Source: Streptomyces griseus (lineage in GTDB: Bacteria; Actinomycetota; Actinomycetes; Streptomycetales; Streptomycetaceae). Taken from it: a stretch of DNA of 64,000 nucleotides. Under the pieces are notes generated by a model that was not told the origin of the DNA, did no database searches, and saw only the letters and a program-made list of their open reading frames with translations. Shown here piece by piece: positions 9,201-19,578 of this stretch. The DNA lies in contig NZ_UAVD01000027.1 in assembly GCF_900460065.1 (NCBI RefSeq), forward strand, positions 1 through 64,000, in the 5' to 3' direction. Made by a program: the position numbers and the translations under genes. Position 1 is the first letter of the stretch. Every line of letters begins with the position of its first letter.

Positions 9201-10184
9201 TCACACCGACGCGGGGAACGGGAAGCGGACGTCGGTCAGCCGTTCCGACACCTCCCACAACCGCTGCCCGGTCCCGGCGTCGGTGGCCGCGGCGGCGAGC
9301 GGCACCCGGGTCGGTGCGCCGCGCAGCTCCCCGCGCCCGTCCGGACCGATGAGCTCGCCGCCCCGCACGCCCGGTGCCGTGGCCGCGAACAGCTGCGGGA
9401 GGGCGCCCGCGTCGGGCCGCTGGGCGAGGGGCCGCAGGGCGCTGCCGAACAGCACTCTCACCAGGCCGGTCGGCCCGCTCGTCTGGAGCCGGGTGGCGGC
9501 GTACCCCGGGTGCGCGAGCAGGCTGCGGACCGGGCTCCCGGCCGCGGTCAGCCGCCGGTGCAGCTCGTGGCCGAAGACGGCGTTGGCGAGCTTCGACCGG
9601 TCGTAGAAGGTCATCGGGCGGTAGGCGCGTTCGCCGTTCAGGTCGTCGAAGTCCAGGTGCGCCCTGCGGTGGTTCACCGAGGTGACCGTCACGACGCGGG
9701 GGTCGCGCCCCTCGGCCAGCAGGCCGAGCAGCAGCCCGGTGAGCGCGAAGTGGCCGAGGTGGTTGCAGGCGAACTGCAGCTCGTGGCCCTGCGCGCTCGT
9801 CGAGCGGGGCGGCGCCATCACTCCGGCGTTGTTGACCAGGACGTCCAGCCGGGGGTGACGGGCGTGCAGGTCCTCGGCGAACGCCCGTACGGAGTCGAGG
9901 TCGGCCAGGTCCAGGCGGCGCACTTCGACCGAGGCCCCCGGCCGGCCCGCCGTGATGTCGGCGGCGGCCCGGCGCCCCTTCCCCTCGTCCCGCACGGCGA
10001 GGACCACGTGCCCGGCCCGGTGGGCGAGAGCCCGGGCGGTCGCCAGGCCGAGGCCGCTGTTGGCTCCGGTGACCACGGAGACCCGGCCGCTCTGGTCGCC
10101 GATCCGCCTGGCGGTCCAGCGCTGCTGCGGTGCCGGGTTCCGTGCCGCGCCCGGTGCGGGTTCCTGCGTCGCGTCCTGTGTCAT
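9201..10184 (-). CDS. Short-chain dehydrogenase (retinol/protochlorophyllide-reductase-like SDR)
   Basis: NAD(P)-dependent oxidoreductase, 327 aa. Rossmann motif TGANSGLGLATA at about residues 37-48, NNAGVM, and a YDRSKLAN active site. Start ATG 10184 is chosen because TTGACA (10220-10215) with a CAACGT -10 (10197-10192) would start transcription at or next to it, giving a leaderless mRNA; longer ATG readings (10247) would begin upstream of that promoter. Divergent from a TetR regulator; a palindrome covers the -35, so repression by that TetR is likely. Substrate unknown. Confidence 0.88.
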   Translation of the reverse strand: MTQDATQEPAPGAARNPAPQQRWTARRIGDQSGRVSVVTGANSGLGLATARALAHRAGHVVLAVRDEGKGRRAAADITAGRPGASVEVRRLDLADLDSVRAFAEDLHARHPRLDVLVNNAGVMAPPRSTSAQGHELQFACNHLGHFALTGLLLGLLAEGRDPRVVTVTSVNHRRAHLDFDDLNGERAYRPMTFYDRSKLANAVFGHELHRRLTAAGSPVRSLLAHPGYAATRLQTSGPTGLVRVLFGSALRPLAQRPDAGALPQLFAATAPGVRGGELIGPDGRGELRGAPTRVPLAAAATDAGTGQRLWEVSERLTDVRFPFPASV

Positions 10185-10220
10185 GTGGCATACGTTGTCT
10201 CTCATGACACCAAGTGTCAA
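10182..10220 (-). promoter_or_regulatory. SDR promoter with overlapping palindromic operator
   Basis: Minus-strand -35 TTGACA (10220-10215), 17-nt spacer, -10 CAACGT (10197-10192). The perfect dyad TGACAC-CAA-GTGTCA (10205-10219) covers the -35. A wider dyad, TGTCATG (starting 10180) with CATGACA (10203-10209), overlaps it. A repressor bound here would block RNA polymerase directly. Confidence 0.6.
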
Positions 10221-10232
10221 GAAGTTACCGAG

Positions 10233-10246
10233 TGCCAAAAATGGCA
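10233..10246. promoter_or_regulatory. Second palindrome upstream of the TetR gene
   Basis: TGCCA-AAAA-TGGCA, perfect 5-bp arms, 19 bp before the TetR GTG start. Its sequence differs from the TGACAC dyad, so it may serve a different protein or be a second-affinity site for autoregulation. Confidence 0.45.
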
Positions 10247-10264
10247 TGCCGCTACGATGGGGGC

Positions 10265-10879
10265 GTGAGCCTCCGCCCCGAAGTCACCATGGCCCAGCGC
10301 AAACGTCAGCTCGTCTCCGACGAGCTGACCGAAGCCGCGCTCCAACTGATGGCGCGGGAAGGGTTCGACGCGGTCACGGTCGACGCGATCGCGGCCGCCG
10401 CCGGAGTGTCCAAGCGGACGTTCTTCCGGTACTTCGCGTCCAAGGAGGACGTGGTCGTCCAGTTCCTGGCCGACATGGGAGCGGGCATGCACGCCGAACT
10501 GGCCGCCCGCCCCCCGGCCGAACCCCCCTCCACCGCACTGCGGCACGCCGTCTGGGTCGCCATGGCGGCCTGCGCCGACGGCGCCGAGCACTCCGGCCGG
10601 GCCCTGCGGGTGGTCCAGCTGATCCTGCGCACCCCCGCTCTGCGCGCCCGCTTCCTGGAGCACCAGGGACAGTGGCGCGACGACCTCGCCGCGGAGACGG
10701 CCCGCCGCCGGGGGCTCGACCCGGAGGCGGACCTCTACCCGCGCCTCGCCGCCGGGGCGGCGCTCGTCGCGTTCGACACCGTGCTGCGGCGCTGGAGCGA
10801 CAGCGACGGCGCGGAGGACCCCGCCGCGCTCACGGACCGGGCGTTCGCCCTGCTCGCCCCGGCCCTGGACGCCGGCTAG
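10265..10879 (+). CDS. TetR-family regulator divergent from the SDR
   Basis: TetR/AcrR repressor, 204 aa from GTG 10265. HTH at about residues 20-66 (LMAREGFDAVTVDAIAAAAGVS, KRTFFRYFASKEDVV). The FFRYFxSKED form is characteristic. C-terminal helical domain ends ALLAPALDAG. The stop is a TAG belonging to repeat element A. An alternative ATG lies 8 codons in (10289). Likely controls the SDR and itself through the dyads in the 80-bp gap; ligand unknown. Confidence 0.9.
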   Translation: MSLRPEVTMAQRKRQLVSDELTEAALQLMAREGFDAVTVDAIAAAAGVSKRTFFRYFASKEDVVVQFLADMGAGMHAELAARPPAEPPSTALRHAVWVAMAACADGAEHSGRALRVVQLILRTPALRARFLEHQGQWRDDLAAETARRRGLDPEADLYPRLAAGAALVAFDTVLRRWSDSDGAEDPAALTDRAFALLAPALDAG

Positions 10880-10966
10880 GTCCTGTCGTCACACTGCCGT
10901 CGTCGCCCGAAGGGCAGCCCCGCGAGGCAGGCGGCGGTTTGACGGCAGGGCCCAGGGGGCCCTGGG
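10877..10966. repeat. Dispersed intergenic repeat, copy A, with terminator-like hairpins
   Basis: Begins with the TAG stop of the TetR gene and continues GTCCTGTCGTC, ACTGCCGTCGTCGCCCGAAG; nearly the same sequence occurs at 47009 and, as a full palindrome, at 19359. CTGCCGTC (10894-10901) pairs with GACGGCAG (10941-10948), and GCCCAGG/CCTGGGC follows at about 10949-10966. It lies between convergent genes and can act as a bidirectional factor-independent terminator. Confidence 0.75.
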
Positions 10967-10986
10967 CGTTCTGTCCCGGGGGCGCC

Positions 10987-11724
10987 TCACCACCCGCACG
11001 GCGGCCCCAGCTCGGTGATGGAGTCGGCCAGTTCCGCCGGGCGCCCGGGCCACCCCGTGCGGTGCCAGTGCTCGATGCGCCAGGACAGGCGTCGCGGCCA
11101 CAGCGGGGTGGCGGGCAGGCGTTCCACCGGGACCCAGACCGGGGTGCCGCCGTAGTTGTCCAGCGTCTCGGGCGGGCCGACCTCGCCGGTGGCGGACACG
11201 AGGAAGTAGTGCTCGTGCCGGCCGTCCTTCCAGACCCGGGCGAGCTCGGGCCCGACCGTCCCGGCCAGGCCGGTCTCCTCGCCCAGTTCCCGCAGGGCGG
11301 CCTCCTCCAGGGTTTCGCCCGCCTCGACCCCGCCGCCCGGGATCTCGTAGTGCGGTCCGTCGCCCTTTTCGGTGAACCGGATCAGCAGGACGGCCCCGTC
11401 ACGGATGACGACCGCCCCGGCCCGCACCCGTACCGGCTCCTCCGCCGCCGGGTCGACCAGCGCCACCGGGCCCCGGGGCGCCGCGCCCTGTGCCCAGGCG
11501 CGCAGGACCGTTTCCGCCGTCCCGGCGGGCCGGATGCGGGCGTGCAGGGCCTCCGCCAGCGACAGGGCGACGCGCGGTACGCCGACGGAGCCGCCCCCGG
11601 CGCCTTCGCCCGGGCCGCCCTCGCCGGGAAAGGCGTGGTACGCCCCCTCGGAGTCGTGGTGGAGCTCCAGGATCAGCCTGTCGGCCTCGAACAGGACGGT
11701 CACCGGGCGGGTTTCGGCAGTCAT
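10987..11724 (-). CDS. Nudix hydrolase
   Basis: Nucleoside-diphosphate-X hydrolase, 245 aa. The Nudix box GGGVEAGETLEEAALRELGE runs on into ETGL and fits Gx5Ex7REUxEExGU exactly (about residues 128-151). The N-terminal 90 residues (LILELHHDSEGAYHAF) are outside the Nudix fold and unrecognised. ATG 11724 follows only a weak ribosome site. Substrate cannot be predicted. Confidence 0.9.
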   Translation of the reverse strand: MTAETRPVTVLFEADRLILELHHDSEGAYHAFPGEGGPGEGAGGGSVGVPRVALSLAEALHARIRPAGTAETVLRAWAQGAAPRGPVALVDPAAEEPVRVRAGAVVIRDGAVLLIRFTEKGDGPHYEIPGGGVEAGETLEEAALRELGEETGLAGTVGPELARVWKDGRHEHYFLVSATGEVGPPETLDNYGGTPVWVPVERLPATPLWPRRLSWRIEHWHRTGWPGRPAELADSITELGPPCGW

Positions 11725-12054
11725 CGACGGAGGCTAGCGCGCAGCACGGCCGGGCCGCCGCCGGAATACCTTCGTCCGTACGGTGCCCGGCTCCAGAGCC
11801 GCCGGATGGACCCGTCGCCCCCCGCCCCCGGAGGCCGGCCGCCGGACGCGCCGAACCGACCGGCTCCGCGCCGACGTCCGGTGAACATCTCGACCCGGCG
11901 ATCACGCTGCCGCGGTACGTGTGCGGGCGGCGCGGTGAACGTCGCCCCGCACGCGCCCCGCACCCCGGACAGAAAATCATGCAAGCGTGCTTGATTGTTT
12001 CTCGGCCCGCTGCCATGCTCCTGGGCACCACACCCGGTCCCGAGGGGAGCGCAC
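11725..12054. other. Intergenic region upstream of the acyl-CoA catabolic operon
   Basis: 330 bp between the divergent Nudix gene and the operon. The first 250 bp are GC-rich with nothing I recognise. The last 80 bp hold the operon promoter and operator listed separately (11975-12019) and the ribosome site GAGGGGAG before GTG 12055. Confidence 0.6.
11975..12019 (+). promoter_or_regulatory. Operon promoter with CAAGC-GT-GCTTG operator
   Basis: CAAGC-GT-GCTTG (11982-11993) is the core of a 26-bp dyad (11975-12000; 9 of 12 arm positions pair). It overlaps a -35 TTGATT (11991-11996), 17-nt spacer, -10 CATGCT (12014-12019). The CAAG/CTTG core resembles sites of TetR repressors of acyl-CoA catabolism; the operon's own last gene (21899) encodes a TetR protein, the likely ligand-responsive repressor. 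Confidence 0.55.
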
Positions 12055-12857
12055 GTGTCCGCTGTCACAGCCGTGATCGACGATCTGCGCGAAGAGAGCG
12101 ACGAACTCGACGCCCTGGTCGGGGCGTTGGACGAGCCCGGCTGGCGCGGGCCGACACCCGCCGAGCGGTGGACCGTGGCCCACCAGATCGCCCACCTCAG
12201 CTGGACCGACGGGGTCGCGCTGCTGGCGGCCACCGAGCCGGACCAATTCGGGGACGAGGTGGCCGAGGCCCTGGCCGCACCCGAGACCTTCGTGGACGAG
12301 GCCGCCGAGGCCCTGGTGGCCGCCCATGCCCCGGACGCCCTGCTCGCCCGCTGGCGGGAGGGGCGGCAACGGCTCCACAAGGTGCTGCGGGACGCCCCGG
12401 ACGGCACCCGGATCCCCTGGTACGGGCCGCCGATGAGCGTCGCGTCCATGGCGACCGCCCGGCTCATGGAGACCTGGGCCCACGGCCAGGACATCGCCGA
12501 CGCCCTCGGCGTGACCCGGACCCCCACCGCCCGGCTCCGGCACGTGGCGCGGATCGGCGTCCGGGCCCGCGACTACGCCTACGGGGTACGTGGGATCGCC
12601 GCGCCCGAGGAGGAGTTCCGCGTCGAACTCCACACGGCGGACGGCGAGATGATCGCCTACGGGCCCGAGGGCGCCGCCCAGCGGATCACCGGCCCGCTCC
12701 TCGACTTCTGCCTCCTGGTCACCCAGCGCGCCCACCGCTCCGACCTCGCGGTCACCGCCGAGGGCCGCGAGGCCGACCAGTGGCTCTCCATCGCCCAGGC
12801 CTTCGCCGGACCGCCGGGACCGGGCCGGCTGCCGCGCGCGGAACAGGGCGGCCACCG

Positions 12858-12861
<4 letters not shown>
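12055..12861 (+). CDS. TIGR03084-family metal-binding (DinB/MDMPI-fold) protein
   Basis: 268-aa protein of the mycothiol-dependent maleylpyruvate isomerase-like fold. N-terminal helical bundle with WTVAHQIAHLSWTD (about residues 40-53) and ETWAHGQDIADALG; the His residues would bind a divalent metal. GTG 12055 has GAGGGGAG upstream. First gene of the operon; its stop overlaps the next start (GTGA). This family regularly travels with acyl-CoA carboxylase/DUF1446 clusters in actinobacteria but its reaction is not established; thiol-dependent isomerisation or transfer is possible. Confidence 0.85.
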
Positions 12862-14590
<1,729 letters not shown>

Positions 14591-14594
<4 letters not shown>

Positions 14595-16189
14595 CCGTCC
14601 TGCCCACCAAGCTCGACACCAAGGGCCCCGATTACACGGCCCACCGGGCCACCGCGCTGGCGAGGATCGCCGAGCTGGAGACCGAGCACGCCAAGGCCCT
14701 CGCGGGCGGCGGCGAGAAGTACGTGACCCGGCACCGCAAGCGCGGCAAGCTCCCCGCCCGCGAGCGGATCGAGCTGCTCGTCGACCCCGACACCCCGTTC
14801 CTGGAGCTGTCGCCGCTGGCCGCCTGGGGCAGCGACTACGCGGTCGGCGCCTCCCTCGTCACGGGGATCGGGGTGGTCGAGGGCGTCGAATGCCTGATCA
14901 CCGCCAACGACCCGACCGTGCGCGGCGGCGCCTCGAACCCGTGGACGCTGAAGAAGGCCCTGCGCGCCAACGAGATCGCCTTCGCCAACCGGCTCCCCGT
15001 CATCAGCCTGGTGGAGTCGGGCGGGGCCGACCTGCCCTCCCAGAAGGAGATCTTCATCCCGGGCGGAGCCCTCTTCCGGGACCTCACCCGGCTCTCCGCC
15101 GCCGGAATCCCCACCGTCGCCGTCGTGTTCGGCAACTCGACGGCCGGGGGCGCGTACGTCCCCGGCATGTCCGACCACACCGTGATGATCAAGGAGCGGT
15201 CCAAGGTCTTCCTCGGCGGGCCGCCCCTGGTGAAGATGGCCACCGGTGAGGAGAGCGACGACGAGTCCCTCGGCGGGGCCGAGATGCACGCCCGCACCTC
15301 GGGGCTCGCCGACCACTTCGCCGTGGACGAGCACGACGCGATCCGCCAGGCCCGCCGGATCGTCGCCCGGCTCAACCGGCGCAAGGCGCACACCGATCCC
15401 GGCCCCGCCGAGCCGCCGAAGTACGACGAGGACGAGCTGCTCGGCATCGTGCCGGGCGATCTGAAGGCCCCCTTCGACCCGCTGGAGGTCATCGCCCGCC
15501 TGGTCGACGGCTCGGACTTCGACGCCTTCAAGCCGCTGTACGGGCCGAGCCTGGCCACCGGCTGGGCGCGGCTGCACGGCTATCCGGTCGGCATCCTCGC
15601 CAACGCGCAGGGCGTGCTGTTCAGCGAGGAGTCACAGAAGGCGGCGCAGTTCATCCAGCTCGCCAACCAGCGCGACATCCCCCTCCTCTTCCTCCACAAC
15701 ACCACCGGCTACATGGTCGGCAAGGAGTACGAGCAGGGCGGCATCATCAAGCACGGCGCGATGATGATCAACGCGGTGGCGAACTCCAAGGTCCCGCATC
15801 TGTCGGTCCTGATGGGCGCGTCCTACGGGGCCGGGCACTACGGCATGTGCGGCCGCGCCTACGACCCGCGCTTCCTCTTCGCCTGGCCGAGCAGCAAGTC
15901 CGCCGTGATGGGCCCGCAGCAGCTCGCCGGGGTCCTGTCCATCGTCGCCCGCGCCTCCGCCGCCGCGAAGGGGCAGCCGTACGACGACGAGGCGGACGCC
16001 GGGCTGCGGGCGATGGTGGAGCAGCAGATCGAGGCCGAGTCGCTGCCGATGTTCCTGTCCGGGCGGCTGTACGACGACGGGGTGATCGACCCGCGCGACA
16101 CCCGGACCGTCCTCGGCATGTGCCTGTCCGCGATCCACACCGCACCGGTCGAGGGCGCCCGCGGCGGCTTCGGCGTCTTCCGGATGTGA
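14591..16189 (+). CDS. Acyl-CoA carboxylase beta (carboxyltransferase) subunit
   Basis: 532-aa biotin-dependent carboxyltransferase of the methylcrotonyl/geranyl-CoA carboxylase type. Crotonase-fold N and C halves; FGNSTAGGAYVPGMSD and MGASYGAGHYGMCGRAY form the acyl-CoA and biotin oxyanion pockets. Length and the GKLPARERIELLVDP opening match MccB/AtuC more than propionyl-CoA carboxylases. Partner of the alpha subunit immediately downstream. ATG overlaps the DUF1446 stop. Confidence 0.93.
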
Positions 16190-16209
16190 CCCCGCCCATG
16201 AGGAGTGAC

Positions 16210-18195
16210 GTGATCCAGACCCTGCTCGTCGCCAACCGGGGCGAGATCGCCTGCCGCATCTTCCGCACCTGCCGCGACCTGGGCATCACCACGGTCGCCG
16301 TGTACTCCGACGCGGACGCCGGGGCCCTCCACGTACGGGAGGCCGACCTCGCCGTACGGCTGCCGGGCGCGGCCCCCGGCGACACCTATCTGCGCGGCGA
16401 TCTCGTCGTGGCCGCCGCGCTGGCCGCCGGGGCGGACGCCGTGCACCCCGGCTACGGCTTCCTCTCCGAGAACGCCGCCTTCGCCGCCGCCGTGCAGGAC
16501 GCGGGCCTGGTGTGGGTGGGCCCGCCGGTGAAGGCGATCGAGCTGATGGCGTCCAAGACCCGGGCCAAGGAGCTGATGGCCGGGGCGGGGGTGCCGCTGC
16601 TGGCCCCCGTGGACCCGGCGACGGCGGGCCCCGGCGACCTTCCGCTGCTGCTGAAGGCGGCGGCGGGCGGTGGTGGACGCGGCATGCGGATCGTCCGCGA
16701 ACTCGACGCGCTGCCGGGCGAACTGCTGGCCGCCGCCGCCGAGGCCGCTTCCGCCTTCGGGGACGGCGAGGTCTTCGCCGAGCCGTACGTGGAGCGCGGC
16801 CGGCACGTCGAGGTCCAGGTGATGGCGGACGACCACGACACCGTGTGGGCGCTCGGCACCCGGGACTGCTCGCTCCAGCGCCGCCACCAGAAGGTCATCG
16901 AGGAGGCCCCCGCCCCGGGCCTGGACGGTGCCCTGCGCACCCGGCTCCACGAGGCGGCCGTGGCGGCGGCGCGGGCGGTCGGCTACCGGGGCGCGGGCAC
17001 CGTGGAGTTCCTGGTCTCCGCCGAGGGCCGCCCGTACTTCCTGGAGATGAACACCCGGCTCCAGGTCGAACACCCGGTGACAGAAGCCGTGTTCGGGCTC
17101 GACCTCGTCGCCCTGCAACTACGGGTGGCGGAAGGCGAACCGCTGCCGGCCCCCGAGCCCCCGCAGCCGTCCGGCCACGCGGTGGAGGCCCGGCTCTACG
17201 CCGAGGACCCGGCCCGCGACTGGCAGCCGCAGACCGGTGAGCTGCACGCCCTTCAGGTGCCGGAGGGCCCCGGCCTGCGCCTGGACACCGGGTACACCGG
17301 CGGCGACACCATCGGCGTGCACTACGACCCGATGCTCGCCAAGGTGATCGCCCACGCCCCGACCCGCCCCGAGGCCGTCCGCCTGCTGGCCCGCGCGCTG
17401 GAGCGGGCCCGCGTCCACGGCCCGGTCACCAACCGCGACCTGCTCGTACGGTCCCTGCGCCACCCGGACTTCGCGGCGGCCCGCCCGGACACCGGGTTCT
17501 ACGACCGGCACCTGGGCGAGCTGACCGCCCCGGGAGCCGGCGACCCCGCCACCGCCGCCCTCGCCGCGGCCCTGGCCTCGGCCGTACGCGGCACCGCGGC
17601 TCCCGGCGGCCCCGTCCCCGCCCGCCTCGGCGCCTGGCGCAACGTGCCCTCGCAGCCCCAGGTCAAGCGCTACCGCGGCGAACCGGACGGGGTCGTGCAC
17701 GAGGTCGCCCACCACACCCCGCGCACCGGGGTCCCGCAGCCGCACGACGCGCCCGGCGTCCGGGTCGTGGCCGCCGCCCCCGACCGGGTCACGCTCGAAG
17801 TCGATGGCGTGACACGGCACTTCGCCGTCACCGCCCACGGCGACCGGGTCCACGTGGACGCCACCGACGCCTCCCACACCTTCACCGCCCTGCCCCGCTT
17901 CACCGACCCCGCCACGCACACCGCCCCCGGCTCCCTGCTCGCCCCGATGCCCGGCACCGTCGTCCGCCTCGCCGAGGGCCTGGCCGCCGGCGTCGCCGTC
18001 GAGGCCGGGCAGCCGCTGATCTGGCTGGAGGCGATGAAGATGGAGCACCGCATCCTCGCCCCCGCCTCCGGCACCCTCGCCGCCCTGCACGCCGCCCCCG
18101 GCCACCAGGTCGAGGTCGGCGCGCTGCTCGCCGTGGTCCAGGAGGACCCGGCCGCCACCCCCGCAACCGTTCCCGTACCGGAGGAGACCGCATGA
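16210..18195 (+). CDS. Acyl-CoA carboxylase alpha subunit (biotin carboxylase + BCCP)
   Basis: 661-aa ATP-grasp biotin carboxylase with C-terminal biotinyl domain. Opens LLVANRGEIACRIFRTCRDL; ATP-grasp core KAAAGGGGRGMR (about 154-165) and EMNTRLQVEHPVTE; biotinylation site EAMKMEH near residue 611. GTG 16210 has AGGAG just upstream; an in-frame ATG at 16198 lacks a ribosome site, so the shorter form is preferred. Together with the beta subunit it carboxylates a beta-methyl-branched or isoprenoid enoyl-CoA (inferred from family). Coupled to the next gene by ATGA. Confidence 0.93.
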   Translation: MIQTLLVANRGEIACRIFRTCRDLGITTVAVYSDADAGALHVREADLAVRLPGAAPGDTYLRGDLVVAAALAAGADAVHPGYGFLSENAAFAAAVQDAGLVWVGPPVKAIELMASKTRAKELMAGAGVPLLAPVDPATAGPGDLPLLLKAAAGGGGRGMRIVRELDALPGELLAAAAEAASAFGDGEVFAEPYVERGRHVEVQVMADDHDTVWALGTRDCSLQRRHQKVIEEAPAPGLDGALRTRLHEAAVAAARAVGYRGAGTVEFLVSAEGRPYFLEMNTRLQVEHPVTEAVFGLDLVALQLRVAEGEPLPAPEPPQPSGHAVEARLYAEDPARDWQPQTGELHALQVPEGPGLRLDTGYTGGDTIGVHYDPMLAKVIAHAPTRPEAVRLLARALERARVHGPVTNRDLLVRSLRHPDFAAARPDTGFYDRHLGELTAPGAGDPATAALAAALASAVRGTAAPGGPVPARLGAWRNVPSQPQVKRYRGEPDGVVHEVAHHTPRTGVPQPHDAPGVRVVAAAPDRVTLEVDGVTRHFAVTAHGDRVHVDATDASHTFTALPRFTDPATHTAPGSLLAPMPGTVVRLAEGLAAGVAVEAGQPLIWLEAMKMEHRILAPASGTLAALHAAPGHQVEVGALLAVVQEDPAATPATVPVPEETA

Positions 18196-19361
18196 GCACC
18201 GCACGCACCGTCCTCGAAACCGAGGAGCACCAGGCCCTGCGCGCCGCCGTCGCCGCCCTCGGCAAGCGCTACGGGCGCGCGTACATGACCACCGTCGTCC
18301 GCGAGGGCAACCACACCGACGAGCTGTGGGCGGAGGCCGCCAAGCTCGGCTACCTCGGGGTCAACCTCCCCGAGGAGTACGGGGGAGGCGGCGGGGGCAT
18401 GGCGGAGCTCTCCATCGTGCTGGAGGAGCTGGGGGCGGCCGGTTCGCCCCTCCTGATGATGATCGTGTCCCCGGCGATCTGCGGCACGGTCATCGCCCGC
18501 TTCGGCACGGACCAGCAGAAGCGGACATGGCTCCCGGGCCTCGCGGACGGCAGCCTCACCATGGCCTTCGGCATCACCGAGCCCGACGCCGGATCCAACT
18601 CCCACCGCATCACCACCACCGCCCGGCGCGACGGCGACGACTGGCTCCTCACCGGCCGCAAGGTCTTCGTCTCCGGCGTCGACATAGCCGACGCGACGCT
18701 GATCGTCGGCCGCACCGAGGACGCCCGCTCCGGGAAGCTGAAGCCCTGCCTGTTCATCGTCCCGCGCGACGCGGAAGGCTTCGGGCGGAACCGGATCGAC
18801 TTGGAACTCCACGCCCCCGAGAAGCAGTTCGAGCTGGTCCTCGACGACGTACGGCTGCCGGCCGAGGCCCTGGTCGGCGACGAGGACGCGGGCCTGCTCC
18901 AACTCTTCGCGGGGCTCAACCCGGAACGGATCATGACGGCCGCGTTCGGCATCGGCATGGGCCGCTTCGCCCTCGGCAGGGCCGTGGAGTACGCCCGTAC
19001 CCGCCAGGTCTGGAAGGCCCCCATCGGCTCCCACCAGGCCATCGCCCACCCGCTCGCCACCGCGCACATCGACCTGGAGCTGGCCCGCCTGATGATGCAG
19101 AAGGCGGCCCGGCTGTACGACGAGGGCGACGACATCGGGGCGGGCGAGGCGGCCAACATGGCCAAGTACGCGGCCGGGGAGGCGTGCGTCAAGGCGGTCG
19201 ACCAGGCCGTGCACACCCTGGGCGGCAACGGCCTCACCCGGGAGTACGGGCTCGCGTCCCTGATCACCGCGTCGCGGGTGGCCCGGATCGCCCCGGTCAG
19301 CCGCGAGATGATCCTCAACTACGTCTCGCACCAGACGCTGGGCCTGCCGAAGTCGTACTAG
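18192..19361 (+). CDS. Acyl-CoA dehydrogenase (AtuD-like)
   Basis: FAD-dependent acyl-CoA dehydrogenase, 389 aa. Contains AFGITEPDAGSNSH (FAD/substrate loop), RIMTAAFGIGMGR and the C-terminal GGNGLTREYGLASL. Creates the 2,3-double bond that the carboxylase or hydratase then uses. ATG overlaps the alpha-subunit stop. Its TAG stop is supplied by repeat element B. Confidence 0.92.
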   Translation: MSTARTVLETEEHQALRAAVAALGKRYGRAYMTTVVREGNHTDELWAEAAKLGYLGVNLPEEYGGGGGGMAELSIVLEELGAAGSPLLMMIVSPAICGTVIARFGTDQQKRTWLPGLADGSLTMAFGITEPDAGSNSHRITTTARRDGDDWLLTGRKVFVSGVDIADATLIVGRTEDARSGKLKPCLFIVPRDAEGFGRNRIDLELHAPEKQFELVLDDVRLPAEALVGDEDAGLLQLFAGLNPERIMTAAFGIGMGRFALGRAVEYARTRQVWKAPIGSHQAIAHPLATAHIDLELARLMMQKAARLYDEGDDIGAGEAANMAKYAAGEACVKAVDQAVHTLGGNGLTREYGLASLITASRVARIAPVSREMILNYVSHQTLGLPKSY

Positions 19362-19421
19362 GCCTGTCGTCGGACTGCCGCCCGCCCTTCGGACGACGAC
19401 GGCAGTCCGACGACAGGACCT
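19359..19421. repeat. Dispersed intergenic repeat, copy B (full palindrome)
   Basis: 18-bp perfectly complementary arms at 19363-19380 and 19400-19417 separated by a 19-nt loop containing CCCTTCGG. The reverse complement reads AGGTCCTGTCGTC...CTGCCGTCGTC, matching copies A and C. It begins with the TAG stop of the dehydrogenase gene and should reduce read-through to the ligase gene 160 bp further on. Confidence 0.8.
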
Positions 19422-19578
19422 GGGGAGTGTCCGGCCCCGGCCCGCCCCGGCCGGAGAGAAACGTGTCCGACCTCTCCCCATCCCTCTCCCACAGGGGTGA
19501 TTCTGACCCTCCACACCCGCACGGCGTCCCGCGCCGCCACCCGGGCGGCGCGGTCCACCGCGACGACAGGGGACCGCC

